Origin: Isoptericola luteus | Lineage (GTDB): Bacteria; Actinomycetota; Actinomycetes; Actinomycetales; Cellulomonadaceae | Assembly: GCF_020297055.1 (NCBI RefSeq) | Contig: NZ_JAIXCQ010000006.1 | Coordinates: forward strand, 1 to 64,000 | Reading direction: 5' to 3' | Length of the DNA: 64,000 nt | Shown here: positions 7,378 to 16,687 of the stretch, one piece after another | Position numbering within the stretch: position 1 is the stretch's first letter | Layout: each line of letters begins with the position of its first letter | The notes under the pieces: model-generated | Told to the model about the DNA's origin: nothing | What the model saw: the letters and a program-made list of their open reading frames with translations, nothing else | Database searches by the model: none | Translations under genes and position numbers: made by a program

Positions 7378-8574
7378 TCAGGCGAGCGGGCCCAGGACGG
7401 ACTGCGCCACCGTGGAGTGCGCGGACTCGTCGTCGGACGGGTGGAAGATCCCCGCGAGCACGTCGCGGTACAGGCGGCCGAGCTCGGAGCGGTTGAAGTA
7501 CGTGGAGCCGCCCGAGCAGCGGATGGCCTCGTCCACCACCTGCCGCGCGGTCTCGGTGACGCGCACCTTGAGACCCGCCGTCGAGCGGAAGTAGCCGGCG
7601 CCGGACCCGGACCGCACGTCGACCTGCGCGTCGACCTCGCCCGCGACCATGTCGAGCTGCGGCCACAGGCCGTCGAGCGCCAGCGCGGCCGTGGCGATGC
7701 GCCAGCGGATGTCCGGGTCCTGCGCGTACGTCTTGCCGGTCTTCATCGAGCGGCGCTTGTTCACGGTCTCGACGGCGAGCGTCAGCGCCCGGTCGGCGAT
7801 CCCGAGGTACACGCTCGCGAGCAGGATCTCGAACGACGTGAAGATGCCGAGCACGTACGGGTCGAGGCTGGGCCCGGGCGCGATGCGGCGCAGCACACGG
7901 TCCGCGGGGGCGTGGGCGCCGTCGAGCACCGTGGTGCAGGACTGCGAGGCACGCATGCCGAGGGTGTCCCAGTCGTCCTTGATCTCGAACCCGCCGCCGT
8001 CGCGCGTGATGAACGCGTGCACGATGCGCGGGTCGTCGGGGTCCGTCTCCTCGTCGAGGCCCATGACGCCGAGGCGCGTCCAGCCGGGCGAGTTGGACGT
8101 GAAGATCTTGGTGCCGTGGAACGCGTACCCGCCCTCGCCGTCGGGACGGGCCTGCGTGCGCGATCCCAGCAGCACCAGGTCGTTGCCCGCCTCGGAGTAG
8201 CCGAAGCCGAACACCTCGCCGCGCGCGGCCTCGGTGAGCAGCCAGTCGAGCGAGCCGTCGCCGCGCTCGTGCAGGTACCGGGCCACACCCACCCAGACGT
8301 GGTGCATGTTCACGGCCAGCGCGGTGGCGGGGGCCGCCCCGGCGAGGCGGGCCTGCTCCCGGGCGGCCTCGCGAAGCGTCAGCCCGGCGCCGCCGAGGTG
8401 CTCGGGGACCATCGCCGCCAGGTATCCCGTCGCCTTGAGGTCCTCGAGGTCCTCGGTGAAGAACGAGTTCTCGCGGTCGTGGGTCGCGGCGCGGCCGCGG
8501 ATGGTCTCCAGCAGCTCCTCGGTGAGGATCTGGCGGGGCGGGGTGAACGGTGAGGCGGCTGAGGGCGCGGGCAT
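7378..8574 (-). CDS. Acyl-CoA dehydrogenase family protein
   Basis: FAD-dependent oxidoreductase of the acyl-CoA dehydrogenase superfamily, 398 aa. The N-terminal helical domain contains MVPEHLGGAGLTLREAA. The middle domain has FGFGYSEAGNDLVLLGS and FHGTKIFTSNSPGWTRLGV, the FAD/substrate beta-domain pattern. The C-terminal helical domain ends with AIRCSGGSTYFNRSELGRLYRDVLAG. A catalytic Glu was not assigned, so beta-oxidation versus another oxidation is open. Start ATG 8574 follows TACGGT by 6 nt (leaderless); earlier in-frame sequence is antisense to the CNNM gene. Repeat copy D lies just after the stop. Confidence 0.85.
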   Translation of the reverse strand: MPAPSAASPFTPPRQILTEELLETIRGRAATHDRENSFFTEDLEDLKATGYLAAMVPEHLGGAGLTLREAAREQARLAGAAPATALAVNMHHVWVGVARYLHERGDGSLDWLLTEAARGEVFGFGYSEAGNDLVLLGSRTQARPDGEGGYAFHGTKIFTSNSPGWTRLGVMGLDEETDPDDPRIVHAFITRDGGGFEIKDDWDTLGMRASQSCTTVLDGAHAPADRVLRRIAPGPSLDPYVLGIFTSFEILLASVYLGIADRALTLAVETVNKRRSMKTGKTYAQDPDIRWRIATAALALDGLWPQLDMVAGEVDAQVDVRSGSGAGYFRSTAGLKVRVTETARQVVDEAIRCSGGSTYFNRSELGRLYRDVLAGIFHPSDDESAHSTVAQSVLGPLA

Positions 8575-8580
8575 GGGTTC

Positions 8581-8586
8581 ACCGTA
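8581..8586 (-). promoter_or_regulatory. -10 element of leaderless acyl-CoA dehydrogenase gene
   Basis: TACGGT on the minus strand, 6 nt before the ATG whose first base is 8574. Confidence 0.6.
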
Positions 8587-8602
8587 GCCCGCACCCTCGC
8601 TC

Positions 8603-9664
8603 TCAGTCGTCCGTCCCGGGCCCGACGGCGGCCGCGCCCCCGGGTGCCGGCAGCAGCCTGCGCAGCACGTCGGAGAGGGTGACGACGCCGACCGTGCGGC
8701 CCTCGCGCGTGACCAGCGCGAGCTGCTCCCCGGCCTCGCGCAGACGGGCCAGCGCCGCGTGCACCGTCGTCGTCGCGTCGAGCACGACGGGCTCGCGCGC
8801 GATGTCCGCGACCGGGGCGGCGTCGTCGAGCAGGAGCGTGTCGCGCACGTGCACCACGCCACCCGCCCCGCCGGCACCGACAGGGCTGGGGTCGTCGGGC
8901 GTGCCCAGCAGGATGCGCAGGTGCCCGGACGTCACGGACGCCGCCCGCACGTCGGCCGCCGTCGCGCTCGCGGGGACCGCCGTCGGGCGGGCACCCGCGG
9001 GCACGAGCGCCTCCACGGTGAGCGTCTGCAGCTCCAGCGCGCCGGAGATCTGCGTCGAGTACGACGCGTCGAGCGACCCGACGTTGGCGGAGTGCTCCAC
9101 CAGGTGGCGCAGCGTCGCGGGGTCGTGACCGACCGCGACGTGGTCCACGGGCTCGACGCCCACCGCCCGCAGGCAGCGGTTCGCCAGCGCGTTGAGCCAG
9201 CGCAGCACGGGGCGGGTCGCCCACATGAACGCCCGCATCGGCAGCGCGAGCAGCGTCGCCGACCGCTCCGGGTGGGCGATGGCCCACGACTTCGGCGCCA
9301 TCTCGCCCACCACCAGGTGCAGGAACGTCACGATGATCAGCGCCAGCACGAAACCGGCGACGTCGGCGACCCAGGACGGCGCGCCCCAGGTGGCGAACAG
9401 CGGGGTCAGCCAGTGGTGCACGGCAGGCTTGGTCACGGCGCCGAGCGCGAGGGTGCAGGCCGTGATGCCGAGCTGGGAGCCGGCGAGCAGCAGGGTCAGC
9501 TCGGAGGAGCTGCGCAACGCGGCGCGGGCCGAGCGGCTGTTCGGCGCGGCGTCCTCCAGGCGGTGTCGGCGGGCGCCAAGGAGGGCGAACTCGACGGCGA
9601 CGAAGAACGCGCTCAGCGCGATGATCGCGACGGTCGCGACGAGGACGGTCCAGGGGTTGCTCAT
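8603..9664 (-). CDS. CNNM/HlyC-type membrane protein with CBS domains (second gene of pair)
   Basis: Hemolysin C/CorB-like protein of 353 aa. An N-terminal CNNM transmembrane domain (about 1-180) has ALSAFFVAVEFALLGARRHRLE, the LLLAGSQLGITACTLALG helix and VGEMAPKSWAIAHPE; a CBS pair follows, ending in LALVTREGRTVGVVTLSDVLRRLL. It lacks the C-terminal CorC_HlyC domain that its upstream partner has. Such proteins are linked to Mg2+/Co2+ transport or membrane integrity; which applies here is unknown. ATG 9664 overlaps the stop of the upstream gene by 4 nt (ATGA), so the two are co-translated and may act as a heteromer. Confidence 0.88.
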   Translation of the reverse strand: MSNPWTVLVATVAIIALSAFFVAVEFALLGARRHRLEDAAPNSRSARAALRSSSELTLLLAGSQLGITACTLALGAVTKPAVHHWLTPLFATWGAPSWVADVAGFVLALIIVTFLHLVVGEMAPKSWAIAHPERSATLLALPMRAFMWATRPVLRWLNALANRCLRAVGVEPVDHVAVGHDPATLRHLVEHSANVGSLDASYSTQISGALELQTLTVEALVPAGARPTAVPASATAADVRAASVTSGHLRILLGTPDDPSPVGAGGAGGVVHVRDTLLLDDAAPVADIAREPVVLDATTTVHAALARLREAGEQLALVTREGRTVGVVTLSDVLRRLLPAPGGAAAVGPGTDD

Positions 9665-11070
9665 CGGCCCTCCTCCTGCGTGGTGGCGGTGCTCTCGCCG
9701 GCGCCGGTGAGCGGGGCGGCCCCGGTGCGCTCGACCAGGTGGCACCGCACGTGGTGCGGCACGTGGCGCTCGACGCTCAGCACCTCGACGTCGAGCCACC
9801 GGGTGACGGGCTCGTCGAGGACGAGGTCGGCCGCCTCGGGCGGCAGGTCGATGCGCACCGTGTCCCCGGCGCGCGGCAGGGCGCCGTGCCGGGAGATCAC
9901 CAGGCCCGAGACCGTCTCGTGGTCGCCGCGCGGCAGGTCGTGCCCGATGGCGCGCTCGGCCTCGTCGAGGTGGACGTCGCCGCCCATCACCCAGGTGGCG
10001 TCGCCGGTGGCAGTGACCGTCGCGGGCTGCGCCACGTCGTGCTCGTCCGTGATCTCGCCCACCAGCTCCTCCGCCAGGTCCTCGAGGGTGAGGACGCCGG
10101 CGAAGCCGCCGTACTCGTCGACGACGACGGCGAGCTGGTTGCGGGCGCGGGTGAGCTCCGTCAGCGCGGTGGGCAGCAGCATGAGGGTGGGGAGCACCGT
10201 CACCGGCTGCATCATCTCGACGACGGGCGCGTCGTCCGGCAACGGGGTGCGCAGCAGGTCGGCGAGCTGGACCACGCCGAGCGCCTGGTCCTCGTCGTCG
10301 ACCACGGGATAGCGGGAGTGCCCGCCCGCCATGAGCCGGCGCAGCTCGCCGACGCTCAGGTCCGGCGCGACCGTGCCCACCCGGGACCGGGGGATCATCG
10401 CGTGCTCGACGTCCTGCTGCGGGAAGTCGAGGATGCGGTCGAGCAGCACCGAGAGCTCGTCGGGCAGGTCCCCGCTGGTGCGGGAGTCCGCCACGATGTG
10501 CTCGAGGTCGCGCGCCGTGGCGGAGTGCTCGACGTCGTGCACCGGCTCGATGCGCAGCAGGCGCAGCAGGGCGTTGGACGCCCGGTCGAAGACGGCGATG
10601 AGCCAGCCGAGCACGGTGAGGTACGCGGTCGTGGAGGCCGCGAGGCTCCGGGCCGTGGGCTCGGGACGGGCGATCGCGAGATTCTTCGGGAACAGCTCAC
10701 CGAAGAGCATCTGCACGAGCGTGGAGACCAGCAGGGCCACGACGGTGCCGACCGCGACGCCGACGCCGGTCGGGACGCCGACGCCGCCGAGCAGGGTGCC
10801 CAGCGCGTCGCCCACGAGGGGCTCCGCGACGTAGCCGACCAGCAGGCCGGTCACGGTGATGCCGAGCTGGGCGCCCGACAGCACGAAGGAGGTGCGGCGC
10901 GTGACCGCCAGGGCGCGCGCGGCGGTCGCGTCTCCGGCCTCCGCGGCGGCGGCGAGCCGGGACCGGTCCACCGTCATGTAGGCGAACTCCTGGGCGACGA
11001 AGTACGCCGTCACGGCGGTGATCGCGAGGATCACGACGACGCCGGCCAGGAGGCTCAGGACCGCGCTCAT
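9661..11070 (-). CDS. CNNM/HlyC-type membrane protein with CBS and CorC_HlyC domains
   Basis: 469-aa partner of the next gene. Order of domains: CNNM transmembrane region (about 1-190) with AYFVAQEFAYMTVDRSRL and LFGELFPKNLAIARPE; two CBS motifs (MIPRSRVGTV ... RYPVVDDEDQALGVVQLADLL, and LAVVVDEYGGFAGVLTLEDLAEELVGEI); then a CorC_HlyC domain with VHLDEAERAIG and GLVISRHGALPRAGD. This is the full architecture of putative Mg2+/Co2+ efflux proteins. The start codon is directly preceded by a 15-nt perfect hairpin (11071-11085), leaving no room for a Shine-Dalgarno. First gene of a two-gene operon, divergent from the acyl-CoA ligase. Confidence 0.88.
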   Translation of the reverse strand: MSAVLSLLAGVVVILAITAVTAYFVAQEFAYMTVDRSRLAAAAEAGDATAARALAVTRRTSFVLSGAQLGITVTGLLVGYVAEPLVGDALGTLLGGVGVPTGVGVAVGTVVALLVSTLVQMLFGELFPKNLAIARPEPTARSLAASTTAYLTVLGWLIAVFDRASNALLRLLRIEPVHDVEHSATARDLEHIVADSRTSGDLPDELSVLLDRILDFPQQDVEHAMIPRSRVGTVAPDLSVGELRRLMAGGHSRYPVVDDEDQALGVVQLADLLRTPLPDDAPVVEMMQPVTVLPTLMLLPTALTELTRARNQLAVVVDEYGGFAGVLTLEDLAEELVGEITDEHDVAQPATVTATGDATWVMGGDVHLDEAERAIGHDLPRGDHETVSGLVISRHGALPRAGDTVRIDLPPEAADLVLDEPVTRWLDVEVLSVERHVPHHVRCHLVERTGAAPLTGAGESTATTQEEGR

Positions 11071-11085
11071 CGGGGCACCGCCCCG
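11071..11085 (-). promoter_or_regulatory. Stem-loop abutting the CNNM start codon
   Basis: CGGGGC-ACC-GCCCCG, a perfect 6-bp stem with a 3-nt loop. Its last base is immediately followed, on the minus strand, by the ATG at 11070-11068. A CATAGT sequence sits just upstream as a possible -10, so the transcript may start with this hairpin. Confidence 0.5.
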
Positions 11086-11200
11086 GGACTATGACTGGGG
11101 TCGTCGGCGGCCGGGGGGTCGTCCGCGGCCGCGGGTCTCAGGGTCGTCGTCTCTGGCACGTCCATCCCAACGAGGCTCCCGCCCGTGCGGTTCCCGCGGC

Positions 11201-11206
11201 TATGCT
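11201..11206 (+). promoter_or_regulatory. -10 element upstream of acyl-CoA ligase
   Basis: TATGCT lies 50 nt before the ATG at 11256, giving a leader of about 40 nt that contains the GGAGAGG ribosome binding site. No convincing -35 is seen. Confidence 0.45.
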
Positions 11207-11255
11207 CCCGGCCACCACGGTCGACGAGGACCGTGCCGTACGGAGAGGTAGTGCC

Positions 11256-12836
11256 ATGGTCATCCGCAGCCCCCACCCCGACGTCGAGATCCCCGACGTG
11301 ACGATCTACGACTTCCTCTTCGACGGCCTGGACGACGCCGACCTGGACCACCCTGCGGTGATCGACGGACCGTCGGGCGCGGTGACCTCCTACGGGGCGC
11401 TGCGCGCGCAGGTCGACGCGGTCGCGGGGGCGGTGGCGGCCCGTGGGTACGGCGTCGGGGACGTCGTCGCGCTGCACAGCCCGAACGTCCCCGCGTTCGT
11501 CACCGTCTTCCACGGACTGCTGCGCGCGGGCGTCACGGTGACCACGATCAACGCGCTCGCCACCGGGGCGGAGGTCGGCAAGCAGCTCAAGGCCTCCGGC
11601 GCGCGGGCGCTCGTCACCGTCTCGCCGCTGCTCGACGCCGCGCGGGCGGGGGCGTCGGCCGTGGGCTTCGGGTCGGACGACGTCGTGGTGCTCGACGGCG
11701 CCGAGGGGCACCCGTCGCTGCGCGACCTGCTCACGTCGGGCAAGCCGGCGCCGGACGTCACGTTCGACCCGGCGACGCACCTCGCGGTGCTCCCGTACTC
11801 GTCCGGGACGACGGGGCTGCCCAAGGGCGTCATGCTCACGCACCGCAACCTCGTGGCGAACGTCGTGCAGGGGGAGCCGTACATCCCGCTCGGCCCGGAC
11901 GACGTGATCCCGGCCGTGCTGCCGTTCTTCCACATCTACGGCATGACGGTGCTCATGAACGGCGCGATCTACCAGCGCTCGACGCTCGTCACACTGCCGC
12001 GGTTCGACCTGGCGCAGTACCTGCAGGTCATCGAGGACCACCGGGCCACCGTGCTGTTCGTCGCGCCGCCGATCGCGCTGGCCCTGGCCAAGCACCCGGC
12101 CGCCGCCGGCCGCGACCTGTCGAGCGTGCGGATCCTCATGTCGGGCGCGGCGCCGTTCGACGAGCAGCTCGCCGCCGCCGTGGGGCGGCGGCTGCCTGCG
12201 GCGCGGGTGATGCAGGGCTACGGGATGTCGGAGATGTCGCCGGTCTCGCACGTCATCCCGGCCGGCAGCACCGGAATCTCCGCCGGGTCGGTGGGGCTGC
12301 TCGTGCCGAACATGGAGGCGCGGATCGTCGACCCGGCCACCGGCGAGGAGATCCACCAGCCCGCCGAGGGGGTCAGCGCCCCGGGCGAGCTGCTGTGCAA
12401 GGGGCCGAACGTCATGGTCGGCTACCTCGCCGACGAGCAGTCGACCGCCGACACCCTCACCCGCGACGGGTTCCTGCACACCGGCGACATCGTCACCGTC
12501 GACGCGGACGGCGCGTTCTACGTCGTCGACCGGCTCAAGGAGCTCATCAAGCACAAGGGGTACCAGGTGGCCCCGGCCGAGCTGGAGGCGCTGCTGCTGA
12601 CGCACCCCGAGATCGCGGACGCCGCCGTCATCGGCGTCCCCGACACCGAGGCGGGGGAGGTGCCGAAGGCGTTCGTGGTGCGCGCCCCGGGGAGCGAGCT
12701 CACCGCCGACGGCGTCCAGTCGTTCGTGGCGGAGCAGGTCGCCCCGTACAAGAAGGTGCGCGTCGTGGAGTTCGTCGAGGCGATCCCCAAGTCGTCCGCG
12801 GGCAAGATCCTCCGCAAGGAGCTCCGCGCCCGCTGA
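11256..12836 (+). CDS. AMP-dependent acyl-CoA synthetase (4-coumarate/fatty acid CoA ligase-like)
   Basis: Adenylate-forming ligase of 526 aa that activates a carboxylic acid with ATP and CoA. The AMP-binding motif is YSSGTTGLPKGVMLTHR (181-197), with the later blocks QGYGMSEMSPVSH, FLHTGDIVTVDADG and DRLKELIKHKGYQVAPAELE. The C-terminal catalytic Lys lies in KSSAGKILRKEL. The order and VLPFFHIYGM block resemble 4-coumarate:CoA ligase and plant/actinobacterial acyl-CoA synthetases. The acid used is not evident. ATG 11256 has GGAGAGG at 5-7 nt spacing. It stands alone, divergent from the CNNM pair; the acyl-CoA dehydrogenase 3 kb away could use its product, which is speculative. Confidence 0.9.
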   Translation: MVIRSPHPDVEIPDVTIYDFLFDGLDDADLDHPAVIDGPSGAVTSYGALRAQVDAVAGAVAARGYGVGDVVALHSPNVPAFVTVFHGLLRAGVTVTTINALATGAEVGKQLKASGARALVTVSPLLDAARAGASAVGFGSDDVVVLDGAEGHPSLRDLLTSGKPAPDVTFDPATHLAVLPYSSGTTGLPKGVMLTHRNLVANVVQGEPYIPLGPDDVIPAVLPFFHIYGMTVLMNGAIYQRSTLVTLPRFDLAQYLQVIEDHRATVLFVAPPIALALAKHPAAAGRDLSSVRILMSGAAPFDEQLAAAVGRRLPAARVMQGYGMSEMSPVSHVIPAGSTGISAGSVGLLVPNMEARIVDPATGEEIHQPAEGVSAPGELLCKGPNVMVGYLADEQSTADTLTRDGFLHTGDIVTVDADGAFYVVDRLKELIKHKGYQVAPAELEALLLTHPEIADAAVIGVPDTEAGEVPKAFVVRAPGSELTADGVQSFVAEQVAPYKKVRVVEFVEAIPKSSAGKILRKELRAR

Positions 12837-12867
12837 CCGCCCGCTCACAGCAGAGGTGGTGGTCCGG

Positions 12868-12873
12868 TAGGGT
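12868..12873 (+). promoter_or_regulatory. -10 element of leaderless ddl
   Basis: TAGGGT, 8 nt before the ATG at 12882; no Shine-Dalgarno follows. Confidence 0.6.
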
Positions 12874-12881
12874 CGGCGGCG

Positions 12882-14048
<1,167 letters not shown>

Positions 14049-14113
14049 CCGCTCAGGGCAGCAGGCTCTCGCCGGGCGCGACGATCGCCCGGATCTCTGC
14101 TCGGGCGACCCGG

Positions 14114-14611
14114 TCAGGTGCAGACGGCGGTGGGCTCGATCAGGCCGACAGCCTGGGCGAGGTCACCGATGAACGACGTCGAGCGGCTCTCGGTGACCGC
14201 GGGCGGCACGAGGACCTCGACGGCCGGCTCGCGCCCGTACGTGGTGAACCGCCACGTGCCGTCGTCGCCCGCCTCGACGATCCAGTCGACCGTCCCGCCG
14301 GCGGACTCGACGCTCTGGCAGTCCGCGGACGGCCCCGGAGGCGTGACGCCGCACCGCAGCGTGACGGCCGCGCCGGGCTCGCCCCACGCGGTGGTGGCCT
14401 GTGCGTCGGTCTGGCGCTGGACGAGGTCGCCGGCGAGGGTCTCGGGCATCGCGAGCATGACCGGCGCGCAGGCGGGGTTCGCGGCGTCCTCGGCGGGGAT
14501 CGCGCCGATCGTCGGGGCGCACGCGGCCAGCGGGACGACGGCGAGCGCGGCGAGGAGCGTCGCGGCGGCGCGCCGGGACCGGGGACGTCGCAGGGTGGGT
14601 GGGCGCAGCAC
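14114..14611 (-). CDS. DUF3515-type lipoprotein
   Basis: 165-aa predicted lipoprotein. A signal peptide with an Arg-rich n-region and the lipobox PLAAC is followed by a domain with four further cysteines (ANPACAP, TLRCGVTPPGPSADCQSV, AVC at the end) and an IVEAGDDGTWRFTTYGREPAVEVLVP block. This is the DUF3515 pattern that sits beside ddl/thiL in actinobacteria. Function is unknown. GTG 14611 is used because TACGGT lies 6 nt before it; the longer frame is antisense to thiL. Convergent with ddl, divergent from thiL. Confidence 0.82.
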   Translation of the reverse strand: MLRPPTLRRPRSRRAAATLLAALAVVPLAACAPTIGAIPAEDAANPACAPVMLAMPETLAGDLVQRQTDAQATTAWGEPGAAVTLRCGVTPPGPSADCQSVESAGGTVDWIVEAGDDGTWRFTTYGREPAVEVLVPPAVTESRSTSFIGDLAQAVGLIEPTAVCT

Positions 14612-14617
14612 GCGCCC

Positions 14618-14623
14618 ACCGTA
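14618..14623 (-). promoter_or_regulatory. -10 element of leaderless DUF3515 gene
   Basis: TACGGT on the minus strand, 6 nt before the GTG whose first base is 14611. It lies 28 bp from the divergent thiL -10 element. Confidence 0.6.
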
Positions 14624-14650
14624 CCCGGCGGCCCGAGATGGTCGAGCGCT

Positions 14651-14656
14651 TAGGGT
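14651..14656 (+). promoter_or_regulatory. -10 element of leaderless thiL
   Basis: TAGGGT, 7 nt before the GTG at 14664. Confidence 0.6.
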
Positions 14657-14663
14657 CGTGCTC

Positions 14664-15722
14664 GTGACCGACGCCACCGCACCGCTCCCCGCCGCTCGGC
14701 CCGAGGGCGAGGTGCTCGTGCGCGACCTGTCCGAGGAGGAGCTGCTGGCCAGGGTCTTCCCGCTCCTGCCCGCGGGGGACGCGACGCTGCTCGGGCCGGG
14801 GGACGACGCGGCGGTGGTCGCCGCGCCGGACGGCCGGTTCGTCGTGACGACCGACGTCCTGGTCGAGGACCGGCACTTCCGCCGCCGCTGGTCGTCGGGC
14901 GACGACGTCGGGGCGCGTGCGGCGGTGCAGAACCTCGCCGACGTCGCGGCGATGGGCGCCCGCCCGACGGCGCTGGTGGTCTCGCTGGTGGTGCCGGGCA
15001 ATGTCCCCGCGGCCTGGGTCGAGGGCCTGGCCCGCGGGGTGGCGGCGGCGTGCGCACCCGTCGGGGCCGCGGTGGTCGGCGGCGACCTGTCCGGCGGGGA
15101 CGCCCTGGTGGTCGCGGTGACCGCCCACGGAGACCTCGAGGGCAGGGCGCCGGTGGTGCGCTCCGGGGCACGGCCGGGGGACGTCGTGGCGCACGCCGGG
15201 GTCAGAGGTCGCTCGGCCGCCGGGCTCGCCCTCCTGGGGGCCGGTGCCGCGTCGCCGGCTGACGGCGCCCCCGGGGCGTCGGGGCCGTCCGCGCCGTACG
15301 TGGCGGGCTACCTGCGCCCGCAGGCGCCCCTCGCCGCCGGTGTCGCGGCCGGGGCCGCGGGCGCGACGGCGATGCTCGACGTCTCCGACGGACTGTTGCG
15401 CGACGCCGGCCGGATGGCGCGGGCGAGCGGCGTGGTCGTCGACCTCGACGCCGCGGCGCTGCGCCCGGCGGTTCGCGGCCTGGAGGCCGCGGCCCGCGCG
15501 CTCGGGCTCGTCGGGCGCGCCGCGGCGGACCAGGCGCTGGACTGGGTGCTGTCGGGCGGGGAGGACCACGGCCTGCTCGCCACGTTCCCGCCCTCGGCGG
15601 CGCTCCCTGCGGGGTTCACCCCGATCGGGGTGGTGCGGGAACGGGCCGCGACGGGTCCGCGGGTGACGCTGGACGGGGCGGTGCCTGCCGTCGGGCCCGG
15701 GTGGGACCACTTCGGCGGCTGA
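14664..15722 (+). CDS. thiL: Thiamine-monophosphate kinase
   Basis: Phosphorylates thiamine monophosphate to thiamine diphosphate with ATP. The 352-aa product has the AIRS-fold signatures LGPGDDAAVV, TTDVLVEDRHF, AVQNLADVAAMGARP (metal-binding Asp), VVGGDLSGGD and MLDVSDGLLRDAGRMA; LSGGEDHGLLATF closes the active site. Length is normal. GTG 14664 follows TAGGGT by 7 nt. The frame upstream is open only because it runs antisense through the DUF3515 gene. A short Ala/Gly-rich insert (about 197-213) is a lineage-specific loop. Confidence 0.93.
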   Translation: MTDATAPLPAARPEGEVLVRDLSEEELLARVFPLLPAGDATLLGPGDDAAVVAAPDGRFVVTTDVLVEDRHFRRRWSSGDDVGARAAVQNLADVAAMGARPTALVVSLVVPGNVPAAWVEGLARGVAAACAPVGAAVVGGDLSGGDALVVAVTAHGDLEGRAPVVRSGARPGDVVAHAGVRGRSAAGLALLGAGAASPADGAPGASGPSAPYVAGYLRPQAPLAAGVAAGAAGATAMLDVSDGLLRDAGRMARASGVVVDLDAAALRPAVRGLEAAARALGLVGRAAADQALDWVLSGGEDHGLLATFPPSAALPAGFTPIGVVRERAATGPRVTLDGAVPAVGPGWDHFGG

Positions 15723-15762
15723 CCAGGCGCCGTCCGGCCGCGGCTCCGGGCCCTTCCGGGCG

Positions 15763-16278
15763 TCAGCCGCGGCGGAAGCGAACCTCGGTGACCGGGATGT
15801 CCGCGATGTCGTCGATGCGCTCGACGCCGTCGAGGGCGAAGCCGTGCCGGCGGTAGAAGTGGTGCGCCCGCTCGTTGTCGGCGAGGACCCACAGCGACAT
15901 CGGCACGCCGTCGGGCACGCCGGCCAGGACGGTCCGCATGAGGTCGCGGGCGACGCCGCGGCCCCAGGCCTCCGGGTCGAGGTAGATCGCGTAGAGCTCG
16001 AGGTCCTCGTCCTCGGCGTCCTCGTCGCGCGACGGGCCGTAGCTGGCGAACCCCAGGAGGCGCCCGTCGCCCTCGGCGACGAGGACGGTGCCGCGCCCGG
16101 AGTCCAGGATCTGCTCCCACTGGGAGATCCGATCGGCGGGATCGAGCGAGTCGAGGTACTTCGCCGGGAGGACGCTCGAGTACGCGCTCTTCCACGAGGC
16201 GACATGGACCTGAGCGATGCGCGTCGCGTCGGCCACGTCCGCGGAACGGATCACCACGTCGTTATCGGTCTCCACCAT
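15763..16278 (-). CDS. GNAT family N-acetyltransferase
   Basis: Acetyl-CoA-dependent N-acyltransferase of 171 aa. The N-terminal strand VVIRSADVADATRIAQVHVASWKSAYSSVLP is typical of GNATs with a TrpLys start. The acetyl-CoA loop reads LDPEAWGRGVARDLM (motif A, R/QxxGxG/A) and the end has NERAHHFYRRHGFALDG (motif B). The amine substrate is unknown. Two ATGs in a row are possible; ATG 16278 gives GAGG a 5-nt spacing, while 16281 would leave only 2 nt. Confidence 0.83.
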   Translation of the reverse strand: MVETDNDVVIRSADVADATRIAQVHVASWKSAYSSVLPAKYLDSLDPADRISQWEQILDSGRGTVLVAEGDGRLLGFASYGPSRDEDAEDEDLELYAIYLDPEAWGRGVARDLMRTVLAGVPDGVPMSLWVLADNERAHHFYRRHGFALDGVERIDDIADIPVTEVRFRRG

Positions 16279-16367
16279 CATCGCCTCAGGATGCCACGGA
16301 GGTGGCACCCTGGCCAAGGTGCGTTGGTGAATGCTTCACGAATTCTTTGCCGTTGCGGGGGTGTGCA

Positions 16368-16425
16368 CGTCGTGCTCGGCGGCGCCCGGGCCGGTATCCG
16401 GCCCGTGTCCGGGCACAGCACGACG
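16368..16425. repeat. Long imperfect hairpin between rpmB and the GNAT gene
   Basis: Outer 9-bp stem CGTCGTGCT / AGCACGACG (16368-16376 with 16417-16425) encloses a second perfect stem GGGCCGG-TAT-CCGGCCC (16388-16404). Its right outer arm overlaps the terminator-like hairpin at 16421-16452, so the two structures exclude each other. Confidence 0.6.
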
Positions 16426-16452
16426 CCCGCCGGGTGAACCCGACGGGCGTCG
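16421..16452 (-). terminator. Putative terminator of rpmB
   Basis: A 14-bp stem with one mismatch (arms CGACGCCCGCCGGGT and ACCCGACGGGCGTCG) and a tiny loop, beginning 43 nt past the rpmB stop codon. It has no U-tract, as is common in high-GC actinobacteria. Confidence 0.6.
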
Positions 16453-16495
16453 ATACGGTGTTACGTCTGAGACCGGGCAAGCCCGGCGCGGCGGC

Positions 16496-16687
16496 TCAGG
16501 CCTGTCGCGTGACCTTGCCGGCCTTGAGGCACGAGGTGCACACGTTGACACGCTTCGGGGTGCCCGCGACCACGGCACGCACGCGCTGGATGTTGGGGTT
16601 CCAGCGACGCTTGGTGCGGATGTGGGAGTGCGAGATGCTGTGCCCGAAGCCCGGGCCCTTGCCGCAGACGTCGCAGTTGGCAGCCAC
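16496..16687 (-). CDS. rpmB: 50S ribosomal protein L28
   Basis: 63-aa ribosomal protein. The sequence opens (M)AANCDVCGKGPGFGHSISHS and continues with KRRWNPNIQ, then CTSCLKAGKV, a classic L28 with two CxxC pairs (zinc-binding form). GTG 16687 has AGGAGA upstream at good spacing. It is divergent from the DAK2 gene, with its own promoter at 16787-16816. The zinc-containing form matters because actinobacteria often carry a cysteine-free paralogue for zinc starvation; none is seen in the window. Confidence 0.95.
   Translation of the reverse strand: MAANCDVCGKGPGFGHSISHSHIRTKRRWNPNIQRVRAVVAGTPKRVNVCTSCLKAGKVTRQA

Noticed and set aside
16327-16339. GTGAA-TGC-TTCAC, a Rex-like inverted repeat upstream of the GNAT gene
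   Set aside because: The spacer is 3 bp rather than the 4 bp of the Rex operator, the flanks do not match, and it is not near a clear promoter.
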